Below are positions 29,429-38,090 of a DNA stretch of 64,000 nt, in pieces. A program made the translations under genes and the position numbers. The stretch comes from Caulobacteraceae bacterium. Lineage in GTDB: Bacteria; Pseudomonadota; Alphaproteobacteria; Caulobacterales; Aquidulcibacteraceae. Position 1 is the first letter of the stretch, and every line of letters begins with the position of its first letter. The stretch is taken from contig WRPF01000004.1 in the NCBI GenBank assembly GCA_009773335.1, forward strand, positions 18,930 to 82,929. The letters are read 5' to 3'. The notes under the pieces were generated by a model that saw only the letters and a list, made by a program, of their open reading frames with translations, was not told where the DNA came from and did no database searches.

Positions 29429-30646
29429 ATGACTTCCACGACGATCACCGCACCGGCCTTTCGATTTAGTAAATTGCTGCGCGACGCCATGCGCGGCGAG
29501 ACGTTCTCTCCCGGCTCGCGCTTGCGCATTGCGCGCCCGATTGATGCGGAGAGCCTCACCGGCCGCCACGAAGGACGCGGCCGCAGCAGCGCCGGAGCAA
29601 CGCCCGCGCTGTCGTCTCAGTTGCAGCAACGCATCGGCTCCTCGCGCAAAGCCGCGAAGGGTTTGGGCAGAACCGGCAAGTTCAAGTTTGACCCGCGCCA
29701 ACGCGCGATCGTGAAGGTCCATTATTTCGGCCATGGCGGAGGCGGCGGCGCAGCGCTCGGCGCCCACGCCCGCTATGTGGCGCGCGACGCCGCCGCCAAG
29801 GCGCCGTCACCGCCGCTGCCCGGCGACGAGGCGCCTGTGAACGGCGAGCGGGAAGTCGAAGCGCCGGCGAACGCGCATGCGCGCTATCTGCAGCGCGGCG
29901 CCGAACGCTCCGTCTTCTACGATGGGATTGACGATAGCGTGGACGGCGGCGCGCGTGCGGCGGCCTGGGCTCGCGAGGACCGGCGCCACTTCCGTCTTAT
30001 CCTCTCCGCAGAAAACGGCGGCAGGCTCGGCGATCTGAGGAGCTACACCCGCGAAGTGATGCGGCGGGCGGAACTCGCCCTCGGCACCCGGCTGACCTGG
30101 ATCGCGGTCGACCATTGGGACACGGACAACCCGCACACGCACATCATTCTGCGGGGCCGCCACGAGGATGGGCGCGATCTTGTCATCCCGCGCGAATATG
30201 TGAGCCACGGCTTCCGTTCGGCGGCGCAAGACATCGCCACCGAACGCCTTGGCCCTCGCGGCCGGGACGACGCCCGCCTGGCACTGGAGCGGGAAGCGCG
30301 TGCGCATCGTCCAAGCCGGCTCGACCGCATGATCGAGGGCCAGCTTGATGCGCAAGGGCGCGTTCGTCTCGCCCATCTTCAAGCGCCGGACCGATCGCCA
30401 GAATTGACCGATGCGCTGAAAGCGCGGGCGCAGGAGCTCAAACGCCTTGGCCTCGCCACCGAGATTGGCCGCAACATCTTTCAGTTCGAGCCGGAATGGC
30501 AGGGCCGCCTTAAGGCGATGGAGCTCCACCTCGATATCCGCAAAGGTCTGGTGCGGTCGCGTACACAGGACCTCTCGCGCGGCCTTTCCGACCCGGCGCG
30601 GCAAATGTCGAAAGCGCTGAAGCTGCCACCCGGCCTGGATCGCTAG
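29429..30646 (+). CDS. VirD2/RlxS-like relaxase, short form
   Basis: 405 residues from the ATG at 29429. The relaxase segments are present: VKVHYFGHGGGGGAALGAHA, a Tyr-containing HARYLQRG region, FRLILSAENGG, and the histidine motif DNPHTHIILRG that binds the catalytic metal; WIAVDHWDTDN precedes it. After about residue 240 it continues with the beginning of a DUF3363-like region (LKRLGLATEIGRNIFQFEPE) but ends soon after, about 200-250 residues shorter than typical RlxS proteins. Either the C-terminal domain was lost or this is a genuinely short subfamily. It nicks oriT and pilots DNA to TraG. Confidence 0.88.
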   Translation: MTSTTITAPAFRFSKLLRDAMRGETFSPGSRLRIARPIDAESLTGRHEGRGRSSAGATPALSSQLQQRIGSSRKAAKGLGRTGKFKFDPRQRAIVKVHYFGHGGGGGAALGAHARYVARDAAAKAPSPPLPGDEAPVNGEREVEAPANAHARYLQRGAERSVFYDGIDDSVDGGARAAAWAREDRRHFRLILSAENGGRLGDLRSYTREVMRRAELALGTRLTWIAVDHWDTDNPHTHIILRGRHEDGRDLVIPREYVSHGFRSAAQDIATERLGPRGRDDARLALEREARAHRPSRLDRMIEGQLDAQGRVRLAHLQAPDRSPELTDALKARAQELKRLGLATEIGRNIFQFEPEWQGRLKAMELHLDIRKGLVRSRTQDLSRGLSDPARQMSKALKLPPGLDR

Positions 30647-30797
30647 GGCGCACATCGCGCTTGCGCCTTTGGCGCACTTGTGTTGGCATGTTCGCACCGA
30701 GGATCGGCGTCCGCGCAAGCAGGACGACCAGAAAATGAATCCGGGAGCCAACCCGGTCGAACAGCAGCGCCTCATTTCCCTTTCAGGAAACGGCGCC

Positions 30798-31097
30798 ATG
30801 CACTTCAATCTCTTCGACCCATCCCAGCTCCAGGTCTTCCCGACGATCCCGCAGCCGTTCCTTGTCGCGGCTGCAGTGTTTTTTGCGCTTTGGCTCCTGG
30901 TCCGCTGGGGGTCGCCGCTCCTCCTGCTCTACGCGCTGACGCGCGTGTGTGTCGGAGAGTGGGGCCAAGCCATGATTGCGGTCGCGTTTGCCGTCCTGAT
31001 TGAGTTCGGGAACGGCTTTGCATCATGGCTCGAGTGGAACGCGCACGGACGCGAAGCCTGGCTGCGGCGGCAACAGCGGGATCACGCGCGTCATTGA
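30798..31097 (+). CDS. Small membrane protein of the relaxase region
   Basis: 99 residues. Two hydrophobic segments are visible, QPFLVAAAVFFALWLLVRWG and LLLLYALTRVC, then a third weaker one (AMIAVAFAVLIEFGNG) and a basic, Arg-rich C-terminus. ATG at 30798 preceded by AGGAAAC; a start at 30735 is possible. It follows the relaxase in the same direction; small hydrophobic proteins at this position are common in such ICEs but have no assigned role. Confidence 0.7.
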   Translation: MHFNLFDPSQLQVFPTIPQPFLVAAAVFFALWLLVRWGSPLLLLYALTRVCVGEWGQAMIAVAFAVLIEFGNGFASWLEWNAHGREAWLRRQQRDHARH

Positions 31098-31103
31098 CCA
31101 GCG

Positions 31104-31150
31104 TTTCCGGATCGTTTCCCGCCATTTCCCGATGTTTCCCGTCATCTCCG
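31104..31150. repeat. Helically phased TTTCC(C)G direct repeats
   Basis: TTTCC occurs at 31104, 31115, 31125 and 31135, with a fifth variant TCTCC at 31145, i.e. spacings of 11, 10, 10 and 10 bases, one DNA turn each. The array starts seven bases after the preceding stop and ends about 65 bases before the AlpA-like gene. One-face phasing is the pattern expected of a protein that loads cooperatively along the DNA. Confidence 0.6.
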
Positions 31151-31214
31151 GGCGAATCGCTCAGCGAAAGATGACGCTCATGGCCGATATGGGCCGAACC
31201 ATGGAGAGAACACC

Positions 31215-31526
31215 ATGACCGACGTTGCTGAAGAACTCGCGCCAGCTCGCAGACAGATGCCGACTTCGCCCACGCCGCTCCGGCAAGCGATCACGCGCCC
31301 GCAATTGCGCACGATCGTACCGCTGGGCGACACGACGATTTGGGAAATGGAGCAACGCAACGAATTCCCGCGCCGCTTCTTCCTGACGTCGCGCTGCGTC
31401 GCGTGGGATTTTCAGGAGGTGCAGGACTGGCTGGCTGCGCGCATGCACGCTGCCGAGGAAGGCCGCGTGAAGCGCGCGCCCACGCCGGATGTCGGCCGAC
31501 GGCGCACGAGGCCGGTCAGACGTTAG
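31215..31526 (+). CDS. AlpA-like phage/ICE regulatory protein (HTH)
   Basis: 103 residues. The central stretch TRPQLRTIVPLGDTTIWEME, then NEFPRRFFLTSRCVAWDFQEVQDWL is a MerR-like winged HTH of the AlpA family, which activates integrase/excision genes or acts as an excisionase. ATG at 31215 follows GGAGAGAACACC. Its 3' end overlaps the integrase 3' end by 11 bases. Phased repeats just upstream may be its target. Confidence 0.85.
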   Translation: MTDVAEELAPARRQMPTSPTPLRQAITRPQLRTIVPLGDTTIWEMEQRNEFPRRFFLTSRCVAWDFQEVQDWLAARMHAAEEGRVKRAPTPDVGRRRTRPVRR

Positions 31527-32799
31527 GATCGTGGATCGCGAGGGTCGATGTCGGCGGGGTCAGAGTTGGCGTGTACTTCTCGCCCCGCGTCCAGGCATCG
31601 ACCATATTCGCCCACTCCTGCAACATGTGCCGGCGATGCGGCTCATATTCGGCCTTGTTGTAGACGCCGCGCGAAGAACGGTTGTCCTCGTGCGCCAGGC
31701 ACTTCTCGATCCAGTCGCTGTTGAAGCCCGCCTCGTTCAGAAGTGTTGAGCCGGTCCGCCGCAGATCGTGAACCGTGAACGGCGTGAGCGGAAGATTTTC
31801 CTTTTTCGCGAGTTCGGCGATCGCCGTGGTGACGCGATTGAACGTCGCCCGCGACATCGGCTCATTAGCCTCATAGCGCGATGGCAAGAGGTAGCGTGAA
31901 TTGCCGGCGCAGGTCTTGAGCGCGACCATGATGTCGAGCGACTGCCGTGACAGATACACATTGTGCGGCTTCTTGCGCTTCATCCGTTCCTTGGTGATCG
32001 ACCAGACCGCATTCTCGAAATCGACCTCGGTCCAGACGGCGTCTTGCAGCTCGCTCTTGCGGACCATGGTGAGCAGGATCAGCTTCAGCCCCAGGCGGAT
32101 CGTCGGCAACGTCGCCACGCGCTCAAGCAGGGACAGCATTATCCGGATTTCGCCGGGCGACAGCGCCCGGTCGCGCACCTCGAATTGTGCGATCGACGCT
32201 GGGCCCACCTCATCGGCGGGATTGGCGACCTTCTCACCGTGCAGAATGGCGAAGCCGTAGATCTGCTTGACGATGTCGCGCACATGGATGGCGGTGGCCG
32301 GGGCGCCGCGATCCTTCACGCGCGCGCAGAGCACGCGAAGATCGTCGGGGCCGATCTCCACTAAAAGGCGGTTCTTCCATTCTGGATGGATGTCGCGCTC
32401 ATAGATCGCGCGGCGCATGGCACGGGTACTTTCCGCCATGCGCGCTTGCTTGAAGTAGCGCAGCCCGACCTCGCCGAACCTGTCGGCATCGACGAGTTTG
32501 CGCTTTTCCTTTTGCTTCTTGATGGCCGGCGACTGGCCGACGCTCAAAAGCTGGCGCGCCTCCGCGCACTTGGTTCTCGCCTCCGACAGCGAGAGACCGC
32601 CAGCATCAGGCGCGTACTTGCCAATGGTGAGCGTCTCGCGCCGGCCGTTGAAACGGTAGTCGTACCGGAACGTGATGAGGCCCGAAGTGGCCACCAGCGC
32701 GTACATACCGTCACGGTCCCCGACCTTATAGATTTTCTCCTTTGGTTTCATCTTCTTGAGTGCAAGGTCGGTCAGCACGGGCGGCCCCTTCTGGCGCAA
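31516..32799 (-). CDS. int: P4-type tyrosine recombinase (ICE integrase)
   Basis: 427 residues. The N-terminal DUF4102-type arm-binding domain (LTDLALKKMKPKEKIYKVGD, LTIGKYAPDAGGLSL) and the catalytic domain are present: Arg in LLTMVRKSELQDA, then FTVHDLRRTGSTLL, KCLAHED and the nucleophile Tyr in RGVYNKAEY. All catalytic residues are visible, so it should be active. It is transcribed away from guaA; its start lies about 300 bases from the predicted attachment site, with ACCGTCA repeats between. Integrates the element at the 3' end of guaA. Confidence 0.95.
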   Translation of the reverse strand: MRQKGPPVLTDLALKKMKPKEKIYKVGDRDGMYALVATSGLITFRYDYRFNGRRETLTIGKYAPDAGGLSLSEARTKCAEARQLLSVGQSPAIKKQKEKRKLVDADRFGEVGLRYFKQARMAESTRAMRRAIYERDIHPEWKNRLLVEIGPDDLRVLCARVKDRGAPATAIHVRDIVKQIYGFAILHGEKVANPADEVGPASIAQFEVRDRALSPGEIRIMLSLLERVATLPTIRLGLKLILLTMVRKSELQDAVWTEVDFENAVWSITKERMKRKKPHNVYLSRQSLDIMVALKTCAGNSRYLLPSRYEANEPMSRATFNRVTTAIAELAKKENLPLTPFTVHDLRRTGSTLLNEAGFNSDWIEKCLAHEDNRSSRGVYNKAEYEPHRRHMLQEWANMVDAWTRGEKYTPTLTPPTSTLAIHDPNV

Positions 32800-32825
32800 T
32801 TTTTCGAGTTCTCCAGCCCATTTTT

Positions 32826-32978
32826 ACCGTCAGCAAAAACACCGTCAAGCTTTGCTTTTTATCACGTTATTTCTTATACTTAGACCACATATGCGCCATG
32901 CGCTTGAGTTTGGACGCCTGACGGTATGGGCAAATCTCAGGGTTCGCGCTCGAAGTGATACCGTCAAAAACACCGTCA
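32826..32978. repeat. ACCGTCA repeats, candidate integrase/excisionase arm sites
   Basis: ACCGTCA at 32826-32832, 32841-32847, 32960-32966 and 32972-32978, plus one inverted copy (TGACGGT) at 32919-32925. They form two close pairs (15 and 12 base spacing) around an inverted single copy. The stretch also contains an AT-rich segment at 32850-32890. The position between int and att fits arm-type sites. Confidence 0.55.
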
Positions 32979-33090
32979 TGTGTTTCCGCTTGGCGGCGAG
33001 CCTTGGCGATCGACACCGAGAGTTATTTTGTTGATTTTATGCGTTTTATTTGCTATTCAGCGAATGTCCGCGAACGACGCCGAACCCTAT

Positions 33091-33109
33091 TGAATCATTC
33101 CCACTCGAT
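33091..33109. other. Predicted ICE attachment site at the 3' end of guaA
   Basis: tgaatcattcccactcgat covers the guaA stop and last codons (reading IEWE-stop on the minus strand). The 3' end of guaA is a well-documented integration site for ICEs and islands with integrases of this type, and the integrase gene lies immediately beside it. The other copy should be left of the window; exact crossover limits cannot be set from one end. Confidence 0.6.
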
Positions 33110-34672
33110 CGTTCCCGGCGGTTTCGACGTCACGTCGTAGACCACGCGGTTCACGCCCTTCACCTCGTTGATGATGCGCGTCGCAGCGCGACCGAGAAAG
33201 CTCATGTCGAAGGGGAAGAAGTCGGCGGTCATGCCGTCCGTGCTGGTCACGGCGCGCAGCGCGAGCACGTATTCGTAGGTGCGCCCGTCCCCCATCACGC
33301 CGACGGTCTTCACCGGCAACAGCACGGCGAACGCCTGCCAGATCTGGTCGTAGAGGCCCGCCTTGCGGATCTCGTCGAGATAGATGGCGTCGGCGTCGCG
33401 CAGGATGTCGAGCTTTTCGGGCGTGATCCCGCCCGGCAGGCGGATGGCGAGACCCGGCCCCGGAAACGGATGCCGGCCGACAAAGCGTTCGGGAAGCCCA
33501 AGCTCGCGACCGAGTGCACGCACCTCGTCCTTGAAGAGTTCGCGCAACGGCTCGACGAGTTTCATGTTCATGCGCTCGGGCAGACCGCCCACATTGTGGT
33601 GCGACTTGATCGTCACGCTCGGCCCGCCGATGGCGCTGACGCTCTCGATCACGTCGGGATAGAGCGTGCCCTGCGCAAGGAAGTCCGCGCCGCCGACGGA
33701 TTTCGCCTTCTCCTCGAACACGTCGATGAAGAGCTTGCCGATCGTCTTGCGCTTCGCTTCGGGATCGGAAACGCCCGTCAGCGCCTCGATGAAGCGCGTA
33801 CGCTCATCGGCGTGGATCAGCGGGATGTTGTAGTGGTCGCGAAACAGCGTGACGACTTCCTCCGCCTCGGCCTTGCGCATCAGGCCGTGGTCAACGAACA
33901 CGCAATGGAGCTGATCGCCTATCGCCTCGTGCAGCAGCACCGCCGCCACGCTGGAATCGACGCCGCCGGAGAGGCCGCAGATCACACGTCCCCTGCCGAC
34001 TTGCGCGCGGATGCGGGCGATGGCTTCGTCCTTGAACGCCGCCATCGTCCAGTCACCCTTGCAGCCGGCGATCCTGTGCGTGAAGTTGCGCAACAGCTTT
34101 GCGCCGTCGGGCGTGTGCACGACCTCAGGGTGAAACATCACGCTGTAGAAGTGGTACTGCTCGTCCACTGCGATGGCGAACGGCGCGTTCGGCGATGTGC
34201 CGACAACGGTGAAGCCCTGCGGGAGTTCCGTGACGCGGTCGCCGTGGCTCATCCACACCGGGTATTTGCCGCCGACTTCCCAGAAACCTTCAAAGAGCGG
34301 GCTGTCGCGCAGAATTTCCACGTCGGCGCGGCCGAACTCGCGGGCGTGACCGCCCTCGACCTTCCCGCCGAGTTGCACCGCCATCGTCTGCTGGCCGTAG
34401 CAGATAGCCAGCACCGGCACGCCGAGTTCAAAGACCGTCTGGGGCGCCCGCGGGCTCTCGCCTTCGATGACGCTCGCCGGGCCGCCGGAGAGGATCACCG
34501 CTCTCGGGTTGAACCCGGCGGCGAGCACGTCGGCGGCCTTGTTGTAGGGATGGATTTCGCAATAGACGCCGCTCTCGCGGACGCGTCGCGCGATGAGCTG
34601 GGTCACCTGACTGCCGAAATCGACGATCAGGACGCGGTCGTGGTGTGTGGTGGGAGCAGCTGAATGGGCCAT
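33095..34672 (-). CDS. guaA: GMP synthase (glutamine-hydrolysing)
   Basis: Converts XMP to GMP using glutamine-derived ammonia and ATP; 525 residues, full length. The class I amidotransferase domain has the nucleophile in AICYGQQTM, and His/Glu in MFHPEVVHT; the ATP-pyrophosphatase P-loop reads [10 protein letters not shown], and the C-terminal dimerisation domain ends [14 protein letters not shown]. The reading frame is intact to the stop although an ICE is inserted there, as expected when the attachment core restores the gene end. Confidence 0.98.
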   Translation of the reverse strand: MAHSAAPTTHHDRVLIVDFGSQVTQLIARRVRESGVYCEIHPYNKAADVLAAGFNPRAVILSGGPASVIEGESPRAPQTVFELGVPVLAICYGQQTMAVQLGGKVEGGHAREFGRADVEILRDSPLFEGFWEVGGKYPVWMSHGDRVTELPQGFTVVGTSPNAPFAIAVDEQYHFYSVMFHPEVVHTPDGAKLLRNFTHRIAGCKGDWTMAAFKDEAIARIRAQVGRGRVICGLSGGVDSSVAAVLLHEAIGDQLHCVFVDHGLMRKAEAEEVVTLFRDHYNIPLIHADERTRFIEALTGVSDPEAKRKTIGKLFIDVFEEKAKSVGGADFLAQGTLYPDVIESVSAIGGPSVTIKSHHNVGGLPERMNMKLVEPLRELFKDEVRALGRELGLPERFVGRHPFPGPGLAIRLPGGITPEKLDILRDADAIYLDEIRKAGLYDQIWQAFAVLLPVKTVGVMGDGRTYEYVLALRAVTSTDGMTADFFPFDMSFLGRAATRIINEVKGVNRVVYDVTSKPPGTIEWE

Positions 34673-34731
34673 GGGCCGAATTGAACTGCGCCGCCTGAAT
34701 CGTCAACGGGGCCTTGTGTCGAGGCGCCCAC

Positions 34732-35433
34732 CTAGGCGACCGTCCCGAAAATGGCGCCTATGCCCGCAGTGATCGCGAGCGCGACGGCCCCCCAGAACAC
34801 CACCCGCACCACAGGCTTCACCGCCGCCGCCCCGCCCGCCCGGGCTCCGACCGCGCCGAGGATCGCGAGGAACACGAGCGCCGCGACGGACACCGCCGGG
34901 ATCAGCGCCTCCCCGGGCGCGATCAGCACGATCAGGAGCGGCAGCACCGCGCCGACCGCGAAGGTGGCCGCTGACGTCAGCGCCGCCTGCACCGGCCGCG
35001 CCAGGGTGATTTCCGAAATGCCAAGTTCATCGCGTGCGTGCGCGCCGAGCGCATCGCGGGCCGTAAGCTGTTCGGCGACCTGTCGCGCGAGCGCAGGATC
35101 GAGACCACGCCCGACATAGATGCCGGCGAGTTCGTGAACCTCGAACTCGGGGTCGGTCGCGAGTTCCTTCCGCTCGCGATCGAGATCGGCGTTTTCAGTA
35201 TCGGATTGCGAGCTCACCGAGACATATTCGCCTGCCGCCATCGACATGGCTCCGGCGACAAGCCCGGCGACGCCGGCCACCAGGATGTCGCCCTTCGCTG
35301 CATGTGCGGCGGCGACGCCGACGATCAGGCTGGCGGTGGAGACGATGCCGTCATTGGCGCCGAGAACGGCGGCGCGCATCCATCCGATGCGCGCGACAAG
35401 ATGGCTCTCAGTGTGGGTGCGCAGACGGGACAT
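34732..35433 (-). CDS. VIT1/CCC1-family iron or manganese transporter
   Basis: 233 residues with about five membrane helices. The family signature is at the N-terminus (MRAAVLGANDGIVSTASLIV) and continues GAMSMAAGEYVSVSSQSDTE; a charged cytoplasmic metal-binding loop with many Glu and Asp residues (about 75-140) follows. In yeast and plants such proteins store Fe/Mn in vacuoles; in bacteria they export or sequester these metals. It lies upstream of guaA on the same strand with 59 bases between, so partial co-transcription is possible. Confidence 0.92.
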   Translation of the reverse strand: MSRLRTHTESHLVARIGWMRAAVLGANDGIVSTASLIVGVAAAHAAKGDILVAGVAGLVAGAMSMAAGEYVSVSSQSDTENADLDRERKELATDPEFEVHELAGIYVGRGLDPALARQVAEQLTARDALGAHARDELGISEITLARPVQAALTSAATFAVGAVLPLLIVLIAPGEALIPAVSVAALVFLAILGAVGARAGGAAAVKPVVRVVFWGAVALAITAGIGAIFGTVA

Positions 35434-35507
35434 GCGTGGAGTCCACGCCGGTTCACGCGACCGCGCAAGGCGCGGATCGCCGCGCCAGATGCAGGACCAG
35501 ACGCAGA

Positions 35508-35575
35508 AAGGGCGGATCGACCGAAGCCAACCCGCCCTTCCTTCAGTTCCGGTCGCGACGCCTAGGCGGCGTCGC
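35508..35575 (-). terminator. Tandem hairpins downstream of the cold-shock gene
   Basis: Read on the minus strand after the cold-shock stop: GCGACGCC...GGCGTCGC (35575-35555), then AAGGGCGG...CCGCCCTT (35539-35508) followed by a short T-rich stretch. The second is a plausible intrinsic terminator for the cold-shock transcript. Confidence 0.55.
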
Positions 35576-35585
35576 GCACAGCAGC

Positions 35586-35795
35586 TCAGACAGCCGAAAG
35601 CTGACCCGCCGACATCTTGCCGGAGCGCTGGTCCTTCTCAAGCTCGAAGGAGATCTTCTGACCTTCCTTCAGCGTGTTGAAGCCGGCGCGCTCAACGGCC
35701 GAAATGTGGACGAACACGTCCGGGCCGCCGTTGTCCGGCTGGATGAAACCAAAGCCCTTGTCCGGGTTGAACCACTTCACAGTACCAACAGTCAT
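35586..35795 (-). CDS. CspA-family cold-shock protein
   Basis: 69 residues, standard length. It carries both RNA-binding motifs, RNP1 KGFGFIQP and RNP2 VFVHISAVE, in the five-stranded OB-fold [21 protein letters not shown] chaperone that melts mRNA structure. The ATG at 35795 starts the conserved fold; longer in-frame upstream sequence does not resemble the family. About 285 bases of non-coding sequence separate it from the divergent MpaB-like gene and may hold a long 5' leader, common for cold-shock genes. Confidence 0.97.
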   Translation of the reverse strand: MTVGTVKWFNPDKGFGFIQPDNGGPDVFVHISAVERAGFNTLKEGQKISFELEKDQRSGKMSAGQLSAV

Positions 35796-36080
35796 TGTAA
35801 CACCTGGGTAGACATATTGCGCGCAGCGCTGGATGCGTTGCGCGATCAGATCGGGAATGGCAGGGGGAGGGTCCGGGGCCCGAAGCGTCCGAAAACGCGA
35901 CAGATCTGGATAACAACCGAACCAAAAACGAGATCGATGAGGGTTGGGTACCACGTCCGCGCCAGATAAGCAAATGAGGTCAGGTCAACGCGGAAATTGA
36001 CACGCCGTCGCACAGCAGCACGGGTTCGCAGCCCCCTCGGGACGTGATTGAAGCAGAATGTTCGCCGCCCGGGACACGTC

Positions 36081-37007
36081 ATGGCCGCTATGGATTCTTA
36101 CCTCGGCTGGAAGGTCGATTTCGCAACCCCCGCCGGCGCGCCGGCGTTTCTGGGCCCGGATTCGGTCCACTGGCGCATCTACAAGAACCCGATCGCGCTC
36201 GGCGTCGGCGGCGTGGCGGCGGTGCTGCTCGAGTTCGCCGACGCACGCATCCGCTCCGGCGTCTGGGACCACTCCACCTACAAGGCCGATCCGATCGGAC
36301 GCTCGCGACGCACCGGCATGGCGGCGATGGTCGGCGTCTACGGCCCGCAGGACGCCGCGCGCCGCGTGATCCAGGGCGTGACCAACATGCACGAGCGCGT
36401 GTCGGGCGCCACGCCCGGCGGCGATGGCTACCGCGCGCTCGATCCCGAACTGCTCGACTGGGTGAGCGCGACAGCGGGCTACGGCTTCCTGACGGCCTAT
36501 GACCGTTTCGTCAGTCCGGTCAGCGAGGCCGACAAAACGCGCTTCTATGCCGAGAGCGCTCCGGTGGCGCGGCTCTACGGCGTGCAGAATTCGCCGAAGT
36601 CCACGGCCGACTTCATGGCGATGATGGAGCATCTCGCGCCGCGCTTCGAACCGCACCCAATCGTGCGCGAGTTCCTGTCGATCATCGAGAGCGGCGGCGC
36701 GGCGCCCGGCGTGCCGAAGATCGTGCACCGGCAACTGGCGCGCGCCTCGGTGTCGATCCTGCCGCCCGTGGTGCGCGCAAAGCTGCAACTCGGCAGCGAA
36801 TACGACCTCAGCCCGATGGGCGCCGCAGCGATCCGCTTTCTCGGCGCCCTCGCCGACCGCGTCGCCATCAAGGACGCCCCGCCCGCGCAGGCGTGCGTGC
36901 GGCTGGGCCTGCCGGCGGATTTTCTCTACCGGAGCGCGGACGCTCAGGCACGGGTGCTGGGTCATTGGCAGGCGCCACAGGTGGCGGAAGCAACCGCGGC
37001 GGAGTAG
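36081..37007 (+). CDS. MpaB/latex-clearing-type oxygenase (DUF2236)
   Basis: 308 residues. It matches the DUF2236 family: an N-terminal GPDSVHWRIYKNPIALGVGG, the HSTYKADPIGRSRRTGM segment, and the central ARRVIQGVTNMHERVSGATP with the His that binds haem b in relatives such as Lcp. Relatives are haem oxygenases acting on isoprenoids or lipids, but the substrate here is unknown. ATG at 36081. No leader peptide, so cytoplasmic. Confidence 0.88.
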   Translation: MAAMDSYLGWKVDFATPAGAPAFLGPDSVHWRIYKNPIALGVGGVAAVLLEFADARIRSGVWDHSTYKADPIGRSRRTGMAAMVGVYGPQDAARRVIQGVTNMHERVSGATPGGDGYRALDPELLDWVSATAGYGFLTAYDRFVSPVSEADKTRFYAESAPVARLYGVQNSPKSTADFMAMMEHLAPRFEPHPIVREFLSIIESGGAAPGVPKIVHRQLARASVSILPPVVRAKLQLGSEYDLSPMGAAAIRFLGALADRVAIKDAPPAQACVRLGLPADFLYRSADAQARVLGHWQAPQVAEATAAE

Positions 37008-37010
37008 CGA

Positions 37011-37993
37011 CTACACAAACCCCGTCGGTGCGTGGGGGATGTAGGGCTCCTGCAGGCGCGCGATCTCCTCGGTCGAGAGCTTCACCTCCACGGCGGCGAT
37101 GGCGTCTTCCAGATGCCCCGGCTTAGTGGCGCCGACGATGGGCGCGGTCACCTCGGGCTTCGCCAGCAGCCAGGCGAGCGCGATCTGCGCGCGCGGCAAT
37201 CCGCGCTCCTTCGCGATTTCACCGACACGGTCGATGACGCGGCGGTCCGCCTCTTCGGTGCGGGCGTAGAGGAACTTGTCGAAGCGGTCCGTCTCCACGC
37301 GCACGGTCTTCGCGTCGGGCTCGCGGGCGAGACGTCCGCGCGCGAGCGGCGACCACGGAATGACGCCGATGCCCTGGTCTTTGCACAACGGCAGCATCTC
37401 GCGCTCTTCCTCGCGGTAGAGTAGATTGAGATGGTTCTGCATCGACACGAAGCGCGCCCAGCCGTTGGCTTCTGGATGCTGAGCGCCTGCATGAACTGCC
37501 ACGACCACATGCTTGACGCGCCGATGTAGCGCGCCTTGCCCGCCTTCACGACATCGTGCAGCGCCTCCAGCGTCTCCTCGATGGGCGCGTCGTAGTCCCA
37601 GCGATGGATCTGGTAGAGATCGACGTAGTCCATGCCGAGACGTTTCAGGCTGTGGTCGATCTCGGTCAGGATGGCCTTGCGGGAAAGCCCGCGGCCGTTC
37701 GGATCCTTCGGCCGCATCGCGCCATGGACCTTCGTGGCCACCACGATCTCGTCGCGCCGGGCGAGCGCCTTCAGGTGCTTTCCCGTCACTTCTTCGCTCG
37801 CGCCGTCGGAATAGACGTTGGCTGTGTCGAAGAAGGTGATCCCCGCCTCGATGGCCTTCTTGAAGTAAGGCCGGGCCTCCGCTTCCCCCATGGCCCAGGC
37901 GTGCGCGCCCTTCGCGCCGTCGCCGTACGACATGCAGCCGAGACAGATGCGTGAGACCTTCAGGCCTGTGTTTCCAAGGCGGACGAACTGCAT
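37011..37993 (-). pseudogene. Aldo/keto reductase with a frameshift
   Basis: The N-terminal half (MQFVRLGNTGLKVSRICLGC to FMQALSIQKP) and the C-terminal half (NGWARFVSMQNHLNLLYREE to HAPTGFV) lie in different frames. The junction is near 37468, where AAGCCAACGG would need one more G to continue. Both halves are well conserved, including the Asp/Tyr/Lys/His catalytic region (DTANVYSDG, VVATKVH, LYQIHRWD). So this is either a very recent mutation or a single-base sequencing error; in the intact form it would be a 326-residue NADPH-dependent oxidoreductase. Confidence 0.85.
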
Positions 37994-38090
37994 GGCATGG
38001 GCTCCCGAGCTGGCGCCCAACCCTAACATCCCACTCCCGCAGGGGCGCAAGGAAGGCTAGAAGCTGGGTTGAGTCGAAGGGATATTTCTC

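Noticed and set aside
32800..33095. tRNA gene as the integration target
   Set aside because: No cloverleaf-like sequence is seen; the junction coincides with the end of guaA.
33050..34663. 537-residue plus-strand open frame
   Set aside because: Exact antisense of guaA; no domain.
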